From: Barnesiella sp. WM24
Lineage (GTDB): Bacteria; Bacteroidota; Bacteroidia; Bacteroidales; Muribaculaceae
Assembly: GCF_004570975.1 (NCBI RefSeq)
Contig: NZ_SPPC01000004.1
Span: forward strand, 124,001 to 188,000
Reading direction: 5' to 3'
Length of the DNA stretch: 64,000 nucleotides
This document shows, piece by piece, positions 8,736-18,624 of the stretch (position 1 is its first letter; every line of letters starts with the position of its first letter). The translations under genes and the position numbers were made by a program. The notes under the pieces are model-generated. The model saw only the letters and a program-made list of their open reading frames with translations. It was not told where the DNA came from and did not search any database.

Positions 8736-10001
8736 TTATTCAGCGTATTTCTTTACGATAATGCTCGCGTTGTGACCGCCGAAACCAAATGTATTGGAAA
8801 GAGCGGCGTTGACAGTGCGCTTCTGAGCCTTATCAAATGTAAAGTTAAGATTATAGTCAATCTCTTCGTCCATGTCTTCAGGGTCGTGATTGATTGTAGG
8901 AGGCACGATGTCATCCTGCACTGCTTTCACGCAGAAGAGGGCTTCAAGAGCTCCGGTAGCACCGAGAAGGTGACCGGTCATTGACTTGGTTGAGCTGATG
9001 TTAAGATCGTAAGCATGGTCTCCAAATACTTCCTTGATTGCCTTGACCTCAGAAAGGTCACCGACAGGGGTTGAAGTACCGTGGGCGTTGATATAATCAA
9101 CTTCCTCGGGCTTCATGCCTGCATCTTCAAGGGCATTCTTCATCACCAGTTTTGCGCCCAGACCCTCGGGATGAGTGGCAGTAAGATGGTAAGCGTCGGC
9201 AGACATGCCACCGCCTACAACCTCTGCATAAATCTTGGCGCCGCGAGCCTTCGCATGCTCAAGCTCTTCGAGCACGAGCACCGATGAACCCTCGCCTATC
9301 ACAAATCCGTCGCGTGACTTGCTGAACGGACGTGACGCGGTTGAGGGGCTGTCATTACGGGTAGAGAGAGCGTGCATGGAGTTGAATCCACCCACACCTG
9401 CGGGGAATACCGCAGCCTCCGCACCACCGGTAACGATAGCGTCAGCCTTTCCGAGACGGATAAGGTTGAAGGCGTCGATAAGGGCGTTGGTAGATGACGC
9501 GCAAGCTGACACGACACCATAGTTGGGTCCGTGATAGCCATACTGCATAGATACGTGACCTGATGCGATGTCGGCAATCATCTTAGGGATGAAGAAAGGA
9601 TTGTATTTTGGCCCCATTTCCTCATGATGCAACGCGTAGTAGCCGGCTTCCTCCTCAAAGGTGTGAAGTCCGCCTATACCGGCTGCAATAATAACCCCGA
9701 CACGATTTTTATCAATGTCCTCGCCATCGAGTTTAGCATCAGCAACCGCCTGCTCTGCCGCAACGAGTGCATACTGAGCATAGAGGTCGAGCTGACGGAG
9801 CTTCTTGCGGTCAAAATGATCCGCGGGATTGAAGTCCTTTACCTCGCAAGCAAACTGGGTCTTGAATTTAGAGGCGTCAAAATGAGTAATAGGTCCGGCT
9901 CCGCTCTTTCCCTCAAGCGCGTTCTGCCAGGTTGTGGCAACATCGTTACCGAGGGGATTGACGGTTCCAAGACCCGTTACAACAACTCTCTTTAATTCCA
10001 T
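8736..10001 (-). CDS. fabF: 3-oxoacyl-ACP synthase II
   Basis: The 421-aa product has the standard FabF length. The catalytic Cys167 sits in VVSACASS, and the two active-site histidines sit in NAHGTSTPVGD and TKSMTGHLLGA. It condenses malonyl-ACP with acyl-ACP in fatty-acid elongation. It follows acpP by 31 bp in a two-gene operon, the usual arrangement in Bacteroidetes, and ends at a strong terminator. Confidence 0.97.
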   Translation of the reverse strand: MELKRVVVTGLGTVNPLGNDVATTWQNALEGKSGAGPITHFDASKFKTQFACEVKDFNPADHFDRKKLRQLDLYAQYALVAAEQAVADAKLDGEDIDKNRVGVIIAAGIGGLHTFEEEAGYYALHHEEMGPKYNPFFIPKMIADIASGHVSMQYGYHGPNYGVVSACASSTNALIDAFNLIRLGKADAIVTGGAEAAVFPAGVGGFNSMHALSTRNDSPSTASRPFSKSRDGFVIGEGSSVLVLEELEHAKARGAKIYAEVVGGGMSADAYHLTATHPEGLGAKLVMKNALEDAGMKPEEVDYINAHGTSTPVGDLSEVKAIKEVFGDHAYDLNISSTKSMTGHLLGATGALEALFCVKAVQDDIVPPTINHDPEDMDEEIDYNLNFTFDKAQKRTVNAALSNTFGFGGHNASIIVKKYAE

Positions 10002-10032
10002 TTAAAAGCGGGAAATAGAGTTATACGTTTTT

Positions 10033-10269
10033 TTAGTTCTTTGCTGCTTCGATGTAGTCGATAGCATCCTTTACAGTAGTGATGCCTTCAGCTTTGTCAT
10101 CGGGAATAGTGATGCCAAATTCTTTCTCAAACTCCATGATGAGCTCTACAGTATCAAGGCTATCAGCACCAAGATCCTTAGTGAATTCTGCATTTTCAGT
10201 TACTTCGTTTTCATCAACGCTGAGCTTGTCAGCAATAATAGCCTTTACACGAGATGCAATTTCTGACAT
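10033..10269 (-). CDS. acpP: Acyl carrier protein
   Basis: The 78-aa acidic protein carries the phosphopantetheine-attachment motif GADSLDTVE with Ser37. It is the acyl shuttle for fatty-acid synthesis and the first gene of acpP-fabF. No exact TAnnTTTG was found upstream; TACTTTG around 10303-10312 on the minus strand is one base short. Confidence 0.97.
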   Translation of the reverse strand: MSEIASRVKAIIADKLSVDENEVTENAEFTKDLGADSLDTVELIMEFEKEFGITIPDDKAEGITTVKDAIDYIEAAKN

Positions 10270-10590
10270 AATTATAAAATTTAATTAGTAATGATTTTCA
10301 ATTTTGCAGTGCAAAGTAAGTAATTTTAATTGAATTACTAAAACTTTTCATTGCACAAATGTCCGATTTTTGCGCAATGCAATACAAAACACCTATTTAT
10401 TGTCCTATTTTACGCCACTTTACGCACTATTTTATATGAATCGATAGGTAATACAATATTACAATCGGGTTACAAATGCACTATTTCACCCAACTGTTAT
10501 CAAACTTTTTCACACCGTCACACGAGCAATTCCCGCCCTCCGGACGTTATATTATCATATAATTTATACACCAATAATCAGTTTTTAGAC

Positions 10591-11448
10591 ATGAGACCAT
10601 TAAGCGGAACAGTAGCGGCGATAGCGCTCGTTATGGCAGCCTGTAGCGGCGGCAACACAGACAACACCGTAAAAGACTCTTCTGACGGCATCACCGACTT
10701 CGAGATAAAGCAGACTGTAAAATCGCTCGAACGAAACTACATATGTGAAGGGGCCGAGGCTTATTACAATGACTCCACTGAAGTGTACAGCACTGTAAGG
10801 ATAGCGATTGAATGGCCTGAAAAAATGAACGGCTACAATCTGAAGTCGCTCCAGGACTCCCTTCTTGCAGCGATATTTGACAAGCCGGCCGCCACAATCA
10901 ACGAGTCTATGCTTGCAGCGGCGGCACAGCCTGAAGGCGCCGACCTGTTCAAGATGAAAGAAATCGACTCGATTCCCACTGCCGAGCCGGCAATGGTATA
11001 TTCAAAAGACATGATAGCATCGGTAATCACTTTCAGCCCCAAATTCATATCTTACCAGATAATGACAGCGACCTACAACGGGGGAGCTCACGGCATGACG
11101 GAGTCAAGCTACATTAATTACGACTTCAACACCGGAAAAGTGCTGACCTACGACAAGGCCTTCAGGCCCGACAGTGAGCCGGCTCTCCTGCAGGCTGTAA
11201 AGGACAATCTTATGACACGCTACAACGTGTCGTCGATGAAAGAGCTCGACAAGCGCGGCATATTCACCGACCAGATTTATGTAAGCAAGAATTTTTATAT
11301 CCAGGGATATGAAATTGTCTTTCATTACAACCCCTATGAGATTGCACCTTACAGCGAAGGCAGCATAAACGTAAGGGTGCCTTATTTCCAGATAGAAGAC
11401 TGTCTTACACCTGAAATCATGACGCTGCTTACCGACAATGATTTCTAA
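10591..11448 (+). CDS. DUF3298/RsiV-like lipoprotein
   Basis: I place the start at 10591, where MRPLSGTVAAIALVMAAC gives a lipobox; an in-frame upstream ATG at 10351 adds 80 residues that look non-coding. The 285-aa mature lipoprotein contains a DUF4163/DUF3298-type region: 'ITFSPKFISYQIMTATYNGGAHGMTESSYINYDFNTGK' has the conserved GGAH segment, and 'EIVFHYNPYEIAPYSEGSINVRVPY' the C-terminal DUF3298 motif. The family includes the anti-sigma factor RsiV, but most Bacteroidetes members are stand-alone lipoproteins of unknown role. The 320-bp gap before it (10270-10590) shows no gene and no exact promoter box. Confidence 0.8.
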   Translation: MRPLSGTVAAIALVMAACSGGNTDNTVKDSSDGITDFEIKQTVKSLERNYICEGAEAYYNDSTEVYSTVRIAIEWPEKMNGYNLKSLQDSLLAAIFDKPAATINESMLAAAAQPEGADLFKMKEIDSIPTAEPAMVYSKDMIASVITFSPKFISYQIMTATYNGGAHGMTESSYINYDFNTGKVLTYDKAFRPDSEPALLQAVKDNLMTRYNVSSMKELDKRGIFTDQIYVSKNFYIQGYEIVFHYNPYEIAPYSEGSINVRVPYFQIEDCLTPEIMTLLTDNDF

Positions 11449-12194
11449 AACTCAAAGGGATAAGTAATATCCTGTAGAAACAAAGGATGTGGGGGCATGG
11501 AAGTACCGGCGGCACAGCGGTCTTTTGCCTCCACTACTTTTTTAAAGTCGTCAATATTCATCTTGCCTCTTCCCACCTCGACAAGAGTACCCACTACAGC
11601 CCTGACCATATTGCGCAGGAAGCGGTCGGCGGTGATGACAAAAAGATGCCGTCCCGGAGCGATCTCACGCCATTCGGCCTGAGTCACCCTGCATATGTTG
11701 GTTTTGGCATCGGAATGTAGCTTGGCAAAAGAAGTGAAGTCGCTTGTCGCCATAAGGATCCGGCAACACTCGTTCATCGCGTCAAAGTCGAGTCCGGGAG
11801 GCTCCTGCCAGCTGTGGGTGTAAAGAAAGGGCGACTTGCTGTCGTGGGTATAATAATAATATGTGCGCGAAGTGGCGTCAAACCGCGCATGTGCCTCGGC
11901 ATGCACCGGCACGATAGAATGAATAGCGATGTCCCTGCCCACAAGCGAATTGATTCCGGCAAGCACCCTGCGGTCAACCGTCACAGGCGACTCCAGGTCA
12001 AAGTGCGCCACCATGAGGGCGGCGTTGACACCGGTGTCGGTGCGTCCCGCCCCGGTAATCTTGACCGGGGCGCGAAACACACGTGACAGTGACTCTTCAA
12101 TGACCGACTGGACGCTGACAGCATTGGGCTGCGACTGCCAGCCGTGAAAAGGAGCGCCATTGTAAGACAGGCGCATGAAATAGCGTTGAGCCAT
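11445..12194 (-). CDS. truA: tRNA pseudouridine(38-40) synthase
   Basis: The 249-aa product has the catalytic Asp in GAGRTDTGVNA, the family signature. Further TruA motifs are SYNGAPFHGWQSQPNAVSVQ at the N terminus and FLRNMVRAVVGTLVEVG near the C terminus. It modifies positions 38-40 of tRNA anticodon stems. Its stop overlaps that of the convergent lipoprotein gene by 4 bp, and its start is 5 bp after the speA stop, so it is probably co-transcribed with speA. Confidence 0.96.
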   Translation of the reverse strand: MAQRYFMRLSYNGAPFHGWQSQPNAVSVQSVIEESLSRVFRAPVKITGAGRTDTGVNAALMVAHFDLESPVTVDRRVLAGINSLVGRDIAIHSIVPVHAEAHARFDATSRTYYYYTHDSKSPFLYTHSWQEPPGLDFDAMNECCRILMATSDFTSFAKLHSDAKTNICRVTQAEWREIAPGRHLFVITADRFLRNMVRAVVGTLVEVGRGKMNIDDFKKVVEAKDRCAAGTSMPPHPLFLQDITYPFEF

Positions 12195-12199
12195 CCCCG

Positions 12200-14098
12200 T
12201 CAGTCTTTTTCGAGATAGGTGTAGCCGTAAAGACCCGAGCGGTAGTTGCTAAGAAATTCCCTACCCTCCTCAGGCGTGATTTTGCCCGATTTCATGGACG
12301 AGGTAACCCATGTCTCCACATTCCTCACAAGACGCTTGGGATTGTATTGCACATAGTCAAGCACCTCGTCAACGGTCTCGCCATAGATAATCTGGTCAAT
12401 CTCATAACGGTCTTTGTAGACGCTTATATGCACTGCATTGGTGTCGCCAAAGAGGTTGTGCATGTCACCGAGTATCTCCTGATATGCCCCGACAAGAAAA
12501 ACACCTATATAATAAGGCTCGCGCTCGCGGAGCGAATGTACCGGCAGCGAGCTTGACGTTCCGTTATTGGAGATATAGTTGGAAATTTTTCCGTCAGAGT
12601 CGCAGGTGATATCCTGAAGCACGGCTGTGCGTGTAGGCTTCTCGTCAAGACGCGATATAGGCATTATCGGAAACACCTGGTCAATAGCCCAGGAGTCAGG
12701 AAGCGACTGGAATAGTGAGAAATTACAGAAATACTTGTCGGGAAGCATTTTCGCAATTTTGCGAAGTTCCTCCGGTGCATGTTTCAGTGTCCCTGCAATA
12801 TCGCCGACTTCACGCGCCACTGACCAGAAGAGCTTTTCTATCTGAGAGCGCGTCTTTATGTCAAGCAACCCGAGGCTGAACAGGTCAAGAGCCTCCTCGC
12901 GTATCTGCAACGCGTCATGCCAGCTTTCAAATAGCCTCGGCTGGCTAAGCTTGTCCCATATATCATATAGCTCACGGGCAAGTTCATGGTCGTCGGGACC
13001 TATTTCCTGCCTGCTGTTCCATTCAGGAAGAGATGTAGTGGCAAGCACGTCAAATATCAGCACCGAGTGGTGAGCCGTCAGCGACCTTCCGCTCTCGGTA
13101 ATGATATTAGGCTGCTTCAGGTTATTCTTCTCGCAGGCATCTACGATAGCCGAGATCGAGTCGTTGGCATACTCCTGTATGGAATAATTCATCGAGCTTT
13201 CGCTTGAAGAACTCCTTGTGCCGTCATAATCCACACCAAGACCTCCGCCTATGTCCATGAAGTCGATGTCAAATCCCATTTTCGTAAGCTGCACATAAAA
13301 CTGAGTCGCCTCACGAAGGGCATTCTTGATACGTCGTATCTTGGTTATCTGGCTTCCGATATGGAAATGTATAAGCTTCAGGCAATCGGTCATCTTGTTT
13401 TTGGTAAGAAAGTCAAGAGCCTCCAGCAATTCGCTTGAGTTAAGTCCGAATTTTGACTGGTCGCCCCCCGACTCTTCCCATTTGCCCGAGCCGGAGCTGG
13501 AAAGCTTGATGCGGATGCCGATATTGGGCTTTATGCCGAGACGCTTAGCCGACTCTGCGATCATGGAAAGCTCGTTCAGCTTTTCCACCACGAGATATAT
13601 GCGCCGCCCCATCTTCTGAGCAAGAAGGGCAAGCTCGATATAATCCATATCTTTATATCCGTTGCATATAATCAAGGCGTTCTCGGCAATGTTGGTGGCA
13701 AGCACGGCATGAAGCTCCGGCTTGGAACCCGCCTCAAGGCCTATGTTAAACTTCTTGCCGTGGGACACGATTTCTTCCACGACCTGACGCATCTGGTTGA
13801 CCTTGATGGGATAGATTATAAAATTTTCAGCCTGATAATTATACTCTTTTGCCGCAGCCTTGAAACAACGTGATATTTTTTCAACTCGGTTGTCAAGAAT
13901 GTCGGGAAATCGTAAAAGCACCGGCGCGGCGACATCACGCACCTGCAACTCATCAAGCACCTCCTTGAGGTCAACTGAGGCATGACCTTCACGGGGAGTG
14001 ACGACCACATGCCCCTTCTCGTTGATGGAGAAGTATTTAAGTCCCCATCCATTGATATTGTACAGCTCCGCGCTGTCATCAATACGCCATTTTCTCAT
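12200..14098 (-). CDS. speA: Biosynthetic arginine decarboxylase
   Basis: The 632-aa product is full length for the fold-III PLP decarboxylase SpeA. The PLP lysine lies in IYPIKVNQMR, and the glycine-rich PLP-phosphate region in DIGGGLGVDYDGT. The C-terminal catalytic loop ends with DLYRSG-type sequence. It converts arginine to agmatine for polyamine synthesis. A TATCTTTG box lies 47 bp upstream (14145-14152), and truA follows after 5 bp. Confidence 0.96.
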   Translation of the reverse strand: MRKWRIDDSAELYNINGWGLKYFSINEKGHVVVTPREGHASVDLKEVLDELQVRDVAAPVLLRFPDILDNRVEKISRCFKAAAKEYNYQAENFIIYPIKVNQMRQVVEEIVSHGKKFNIGLEAGSKPELHAVLATNIAENALIICNGYKDMDYIELALLAQKMGRRIYLVVEKLNELSMIAESAKRLGIKPNIGIRIKLSSSGSGKWEESGGDQSKFGLNSSELLEALDFLTKNKMTDCLKLIHFHIGSQITKIRRIKNALREATQFYVQLTKMGFDIDFMDIGGGLGVDYDGTRSSSSESSMNYSIQEYANDSISAIVDACEKNNLKQPNIITESGRSLTAHHSVLIFDVLATTSLPEWNSRQEIGPDDHELARELYDIWDKLSQPRLFESWHDALQIREEALDLFSLGLLDIKTRSQIEKLFWSVAREVGDIAGTLKHAPEELRKIAKMLPDKYFCNFSLFQSLPDSWAIDQVFPIMPISRLDEKPTRTAVLQDITCDSDGKISNYISNNGTSSSLPVHSLREREPYYIGVFLVGAYQEILGDMHNLFGDTNAVHISVYKDRYEIDQIIYGETVDEVLDYVQYNPKRLVRNVETWVTSSMKSGKITPEEGREFLSNYRSGLYGYTYLEKD

Positions 14099-14144
14099 CG
14101 GCTGAAAAATTCTATAATTATACAGTTTTTATTAAAATCGGTCA

Positions 14145-14152
14145 CAAAGATA
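14145..14152 (-). promoter_or_regulatory. -7 box for speA-truA
   Basis: TATCTTTG on the minus strand, 47 bp before the speA start; fits TAnnTTTG. Confidence 0.6.
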
Positions 14153-14193
14153 GCTACTTTCGGTAAAACTGCGAAATTACACGCCGCCAATCA

Positions 14194-16533
14194 TCATAAA
14201 TCAACGATAGAAATCTCGCTCATGCCGGGCTTGAATATCTTTCCTTTCTTAACACTGGGCGTGCCATATTGTTTCCACTCGATATTGTCCCAGTCAATAC
14301 GGTCGGTCGACTGCGCAGGCGCGACATGAGGTATCACGGCTCCGTCGCGCACAAGAATTATGCAGCGTAACTCGCCGTCAGCCTTGATGTCATGCCAGCC
14401 GGGAGCATATGACTTGCCTGTCTGATAATCTATCCAGTTGTTGCCGCCGGGCAGATACACGTCGCGTGACCCTACATTCTCAAACAGCGGAGCCACCATA
14501 ATCTGCGAGCCAAACATATACTGGTCCTCTACCGACCACGCGCCTCGGTCGTCGGGAAACTCGACCAGAAGAGCCCTGAACATAGGAAGCCCGGTCTCGG
14601 TACACTCCTTTGCCTCGGTATAGATATAAGGCATCAGGGAGTATTTAAGCTCGGCACACTTACGGAAATAGTCGGTAAACTCCTTATTGTCATAGAGCCA
14701 GGGCTCGGTAGGAGGCGCACCGTGGGCACGGCTGTGGGAAGTCAGGAATCCCATAGGCAGCCAGCGGCGATAAAGCTCTTCAGGGGTGCTTGTGACAAAA
14801 CCGCCTATGTCATGGCTCCAGAAGCTGAATCCGGAAAGTCCGAGCGAAAGGCCGCTCCTTACCGTACCTTCCATGCCGGTATCGGTCGAGGCGGCGTCGC
14901 CACCCCAGTGAAGAGGATAGCGCTGGCTGCCCGACCAGGCTGAACGCGCCCATATTATGTTTTCGCCATTGACCTTGCGCGTCACGTCGGCAACCGCCTT
15001 GTTATAGCGCACCGGATATATGTTGTGTTCATACCATCCTGTCCTGCCATTGTTGTAGACCGCCTCTATCGGCGCAGCCTCTCCAAAGTCGACCTTGATG
15101 GCGCCGACACCCATGGCAAGAAGCTTACCCAGTTTATCCTGATACCACTCCACCGTAGCCGGATTGGTAAAGTCAAGCACAGCATCCTCGTAGGGCAATG
15201 TCCCGTTGCCGTTTTTCACGGCAAGCCCCTTCTCCACAAGCTCGGGGAAATACTTGTTGCCCGGCACAAAATAAGGCAACTGCCAGAGGCTTATATGAAA
15301 CCCGTCTTTCTTCAGGTCGGAAATCATCTTTGCAGGATTACGGAAACGCTCCGGTGAAAACTCGTAGTCACACTGCCAGTCGACATCAAACCATCCGGTG
15401 TCAAAATGAATCACATCACTCGGAATCTTGTTGGCTCTCAACTTGCGTGCCACTTCCCTGCCCTCATCCTCGGTGAAGTAAGATATACGGCTCATCCATG
15501 TACCAAACGACCACAGGGGCGGCATCTCCGGACGACCTGACAAAGCGGTGTAAGCACCAAGTATATCTTTCGGCGAACCGAAGAACACAAACAGGTCCAT
15601 CATCTCGTCGGCCATAAACAGCTTGTTGGCGCCTATGTAGCTGCGCCCGACATCGGCTGTGACAGGCGCCGAGGTGTGCATAAACATTCCATACCCCCTG
15701 TCGCTGAAGAAAAACGGCACCGGCTTGTACATGTCGGGGGTCTCGGGTCCCTGCGGGTCGGTGACAAAAAGGTTAAGCTGCTGTCCGGTCTTATTGAGCG
15801 GGGTAGCCGACTCTCCGAAGCCGTAAACGCGTTCACCGGGAGCGAGCGACCACACGGGATTGATGCTGCGTGAATTGTCACTTCCGCGCTTGATGAAACT
15901 GAACGGCGCCACCTTCACCTGCGTGCTGTCATTGTCGCTCCACACCCTCGTGTGGGTAAGCTCCTTGCCGCTTCCGTCGCGGAGTATGAGACGCCATGGA
16001 TATCCCTCGATTTCAAGTTCACCGTAAGGCGACTTATAATATATGTCATCACCGTCGCGTGACACAGTCCACGCCGAGCCGTCATACTGCGGCTGTCCGG
16101 CAAGCATCACCGACTCATAATCGTTTTCCTTTGGAGTTACGGGCGAAGTGTAGACCCTTATGCGCAACGTGCGGTCATTTACCGGGACTACCGTAAACTT
16201 CAGTTGCGGGTCCTGCGGATAGGCTGTGTCGGGAAAGTCGAGCGACTTCAACGGCTGGTGAAGATAGGTGTTGGCGTTAAAAGCCTGACGCGGCATAAGC
16301 TGCTGGCGTTTCCACTCCACTACACCGGTGCCGTCGGCTGTGTTAAACGATACAAGACTGTCGGCAAAAAAGTAAGTGTTACTCAGGTCTGAAAAATCAC
16401 GGCTCATATCCTTTGTCTGTGACAGAAGATATGCCGAGCCGGCATTGGTTTTGGTCTCACCGCTCATGGTAACGGCGACCGAGCAGGCGGCAAGCAAAGT
16501 GACGCCGCTCTTGAAAAATCGGTTGATAGTCAT
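14194..16533 (-). CDS. Glycoside hydrolase family 31, alpha-xylosidase-like, exported
   Basis: The start is placed at 16533 (MTINRFFKSGVTLLAACSVAV), giving a signal peptide; the in-frame ATG at 16635 would put 34 unlikely residues in front and cross the -7 box at 16553. The 779-aa protein has an N-terminal GH31 galactose-mutarotase-like domain and a (beta/alpha)8 barrel with the nucleophile Asp482 in IKVDFGE. The barrel continues with an acid/base region WGGDAAST and closes with C-terminal beta domains. The K-x-DFGE form and 'WSFGTWMSRISYF' are characteristic of YicI-like alpha-xylosidases rather than alpha-glucosidases. It probably releases xylose from xyloglucan oligosaccharides in the periplasm, but no PUL genes lie nearby. 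Confidence 0.9.
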   Translation of the reverse strand: MTINRFFKSGVTLLAACSVAVTMSGETKTNAGSAYLLSQTKDMSRDFSDLSNTYFFADSLVSFNTADGTGVVEWKRQQLMPRQAFNANTYLHQPLKSLDFPDTAYPQDPQLKFTVVPVNDRTLRIRVYTSPVTPKENDYESVMLAGQPQYDGSAWTVSRDGDDIYYKSPYGELEIEGYPWRLILRDGSGKELTHTRVWSDNDSTQVKVAPFSFIKRGSDNSRSINPVWSLAPGERVYGFGESATPLNKTGQQLNLFVTDPQGPETPDMYKPVPFFFSDRGYGMFMHTSAPVTADVGRSYIGANKLFMADEMMDLFVFFGSPKDILGAYTALSGRPEMPPLWSFGTWMSRISYFTEDEGREVARKLRANKIPSDVIHFDTGWFDVDWQCDYEFSPERFRNPAKMISDLKKDGFHISLWQLPYFVPGNKYFPELVEKGLAVKNGNGTLPYEDAVLDFTNPATVEWYQDKLGKLLAMGVGAIKVDFGEAAPIEAVYNNGRTGWYEHNIYPVRYNKAVADVTRKVNGENIIWARSAWSGSQRYPLHWGGDAASTDTGMEGTVRSGLSLGLSGFSFWSHDIGGFVTSTPEELYRRWLPMGFLTSHSRAHGAPPTEPWLYDNKEFTDYFRKCAELKYSLMPYIYTEAKECTETGLPMFRALLVEFPDDRGAWSVEDQYMFGSQIMVAPLFENVGSRDVYLPGGNNWIDYQTGKSYAPGWHDIKADGELRCIILVRDGAVIPHVAPAQSTDRIDWDNIEWKQYGTPSVKKGKIFKPGMSEISIVDL

Positions 16534-16552
16534 TGCAAATATGATATTTCCA

Positions 16553-16560
16553 CAAATATA
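16553..16560 (-). promoter_or_regulatory. -7 box for the GH31 gene
   Basis: TATATTTG on the minus strand, 20 bp before the chosen start. It is part of a divergent promoter region with 16606-16613. Confidence 0.6.
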
Positions 16561-16605
16561 GACATCTTTTTCCGAAAAGAGTGCAAACGAGTGTCTAAAA
16601 TGTCG

Positions 16606-16613
16606 TATATTTG
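16606..16613 (+). promoter_or_regulatory. -7 box for the TPR lipoprotein
   Basis: TATATTTG, 49 bp before the start codon of the TPR lipoprotein; fits TAnnTTTG. Confidence 0.65.
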
Positions 16614-16662
16614 TCGTTACGAAATATTCCAACAACTAAAGTTATATAACTAATTAAACATC

Positions 16663-18348
16663 ATGAACAGCAAGTTATGCTATTCGGTAGTATTGGGAAC
16701 AGCGGTGCTTCTCACCGGCTGCGGAAAGAAGATGAATCAGTTTAAGGCTGACTACTTCACCGTCAACCCCAATCCCCTTGAAGTGGTAGGCGACAAGGTA
16801 CCCGCCACAGTGACCGGAAACATTCCCGGCAAATTTTTTGTAAAGAACGCGGAAGTCACCGTGACTCCCTACCTTGAGTTTAACGGGACAGAAGTGGCCT
16901 CGGCTCCCTACACCTTCCAGGGCGAGAAAGTACGCGGCAACAACCCCGTGGTTAATTTTGAATATGGCGGCACAGTCACCATCCCCGTGCAGTATGTCTA
17001 CAACCCCGACATGCGCAAGAGCGACCTCTCCCTCGGATTTACAGTAAAGCAGGGCGGAAAGCAGTATGTATTGCCGCGAGTGAAAGTCGCCACAGGCGTA
17101 GTGGCAACAGCGGCGCTTGCCGATGTAGGCACAGTGACCCCCGCCATCGCTGCCGACAAGTTCCAGCGTGTCATCAACGAGAAGTTTGACGCCGACATAA
17201 AGTTCCTCATCAACCAGGCAAATATCCGCGACGGCGAGCTGCGCTCTTCAGAGATGCAGAATCTCCATCAGGAAATCGTCAAGGCTAACGACGACGGACG
17301 CCGCGAAATCAAGGAAATCAACGTGACATCCTACGCCTCTCCCGACGGTGGTCTAAAGCTCAACACCAAGCTCGCCGAAAACCGCGAGAAAAACACCGTC
17401 AACTACATGGAAGGCAAACTGAAAAAAGACCACATCAGCGACTTCGGTGAACTGACAGCCGACTTCACCCCCCAGGACTGGGAAGGCTTCAAGAAACTCG
17501 TCGCCCAGAGCAACATCCAGGACAAGGAGCTAATCCTCAGCGTGCTCTCGATGTATAAAGACCCCGAACAGCGCGAGCGCGAGATACGCAATCTCTCGTC
17601 AGTATTTGACCAGCTTGCCGAGGAAATCCTCCCGCAGCTCCGTTACTCTCGCATCACTGCGTCTATCGACGTAATCGGAAAGAGCGACGAAGAGATAATG
17701 AACATCTACAAGCTCAACCCCAAAGGACTTACTGTCGATGAGCTCCTATATGCAGCTACCCTTACCGACGACAATGAGCAGCGCATCCAGATATATGACA
17801 CAGCCGCGAGCATCTACCCCAACGACTATCGCGCGTTTAACAACCTCGGTATGTGCCAGTACATAGACCAGGACTACGACGCCGCACAGGCTTGCTTCGA
17901 GCAGGCTGCCAAGATGGCTCCGGAAAGCGGCGAGGCGCAGATGAACCTCGGACTCGTGTCGCTGCTTAACAACAACTACAAGGACGCTACCGCACGCTTC
18001 GGCAACGCGGCAGGAGTGCCGGCACTCGCCGACGCACTGGGCGTATATTACATGAAGCAGGGCGACTACAACTCGGCGATCAGAGCCTTTGGCGACAGCA
18101 AGAGCAACAATGCCGCACTTGCTCAGATTCTTAACAAGGACTACAGCAAGGCAAAGACCACACTCGGCGGCATCGACTATCCCGATGCAACCACCTACTA
18201 CATCGCTGCAGTGCTCGGTGCGCGCACCAACAACAGCGACATGGTCTACAACAACCTCCGCGAGGCAATCAAGCTTGACAAGTCACTTGCCGACCAGGCT
18301 AAGAGCGACCTTGAATTTTCTCGCTTCAACCTCAACAGCCTCTACTAA
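16663..18348 (+). CDS. TPR lipoprotein with OmpA-like middle region
   Basis: The 561-aa protein has a lipoprotein signal ending in LLTGC (Cys20). The N-terminal part has beta-sandwich-like segments (residues 25-150). The middle has an OmpA-like stretch with ITVTSYASPDGGLKLNTKLAENREKNT-type sequence (SxASPDG...N..LAENR). The C-terminal third is several tetratricopeptide repeats (NNLGMCQYIDQDYDAAQACFEQAAKMAPES). Its codons are strongly C-ending, unlike the AT-rich genes that follow the tRNA, which suggests high expression. It is monocistronic with a promoter and terminator of its own. Confidence 0.82.
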   Translation: MNSKLCYSVVLGTAVLLTGCGKKMNQFKADYFTVNPNPLEVVGDKVPATVTGNIPGKFFVKNAEVTVTPYLEFNGTEVASAPYTFQGEKVRGNNPVVNFEYGGTVTIPVQYVYNPDMRKSDLSLGFTVKQGGKQYVLPRVKVATGVVATAALADVGTVTPAIAADKFQRVINEKFDADIKFLINQANIRDGELRSSEMQNLHQEIVKANDDGRREIKEINVTSYASPDGGLKLNTKLAENREKNTVNYMEGKLKKDHISDFGELTADFTPQDWEGFKKLVAQSNIQDKELILSVLSMYKDPEQREREIRNLSSVFDQLAEEILPQLRYSRITASIDVIGKSDEEIMNIYKLNPKGLTVDELLYAATLTDDNEQRIQIYDTAASIYPNDYRAFNNLGMCQYIDQDYDAAQACFEQAAKMAPESGEAQMNLGLVSLLNNNYKDATARFGNAAGVPALADALGVYYMKQGDYNSAIRAFGDSKSNNAALAQILNKDYSKAKTTLGGIDYPDATTYYIAAVLGARTNNSDMVYNNLREAIKLDKSLADQAKSDLEFSRFNLNSLY

Positions 18349-18400
18349 GAAACCTCCGCTACACATTAATTAATATAGCGGTGTAGCTGCGGCTCAACAA

Positions 18401-18446
18401 AAAGCGTGTGTGTGGTGACCGTCGTGTCATCACACACACTTTTTTA
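18401..18446 (+). terminator. Terminator of the TPR lipoprotein
   Basis: A 14-bp stem made mostly of GT/AC repeats (around 18405-18419 with 18425-18440) is followed by TTTTTT. The -33 element of the tRNA promoter begins directly after it. Confidence 0.8.
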
Positions 18447-18477
18447 TTGCCGTTTCCAATAATTATAGTTATCTTTG
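18447..18477 (+). promoter_or_regulatory. tRNA-Gly promoter
   Basis: TTG at 18447-18449 and TATCTTTG at 18470-18477 are 20 bp apart, matching the Bacteroidetes -33/-7 layout; the tRNA begins 20 bp later. Confidence 0.7.
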
Positions 18478-18497
18478 CAATCACAAACCATCCACTT

Positions 18498-18573
18498 GCG
18501 GTAGTAGCTCAGTTGGTAGAGCATCAGCTTCCCAAGCTGAGGGTCGCGAGTTCGAGCCTCGTCTACCGCTCCA
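18498..18573 (+). tRNA. tRNA-Gly (anticodon CCC)
   Basis: A full cloverleaf of 76 nt is visible. The acceptor stem GCGGTAG pairs with CTACCGC, the D arm is GCTC...GAGC, and the anticodon stem TCAGC/GCTGA carries loop TTCCCAA (anticodon CCC). The T arm has TTCGAGC, and the CCA end is encoded. It sits at the left border of an AT-rich accessory region, a common integration position for islands. I found no second copy of its 3' end further right. Confidence 0.97.
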
Positions 18574-18577
18574 GCGC

Positions 18578-18624
18578 AAAGGATTGAACAGCAATAAATT
18601 AGCTAAGTTCAATCCTTTCTTTTT
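18578..18624 (+). terminator. tRNA-Gly terminator
   Basis: A 12-bp perfect stem (18578-18589 with 18607-18618) is followed by CTTTTT, four bases after the encoded CCA. Confidence 0.85.

Noticed and set aside
10351-10590. Longer start for the DUF3298 lipoprotein
   Set aside because: It would bury the lipoprotein signal 80 residues inside the protein.
18498-18573. tRNA 3' end as an att site with a right-hand copy
   Set aside because: No copy of the last 20 bases of the tRNA was seen to 24 kb, and no integrase gene is present.
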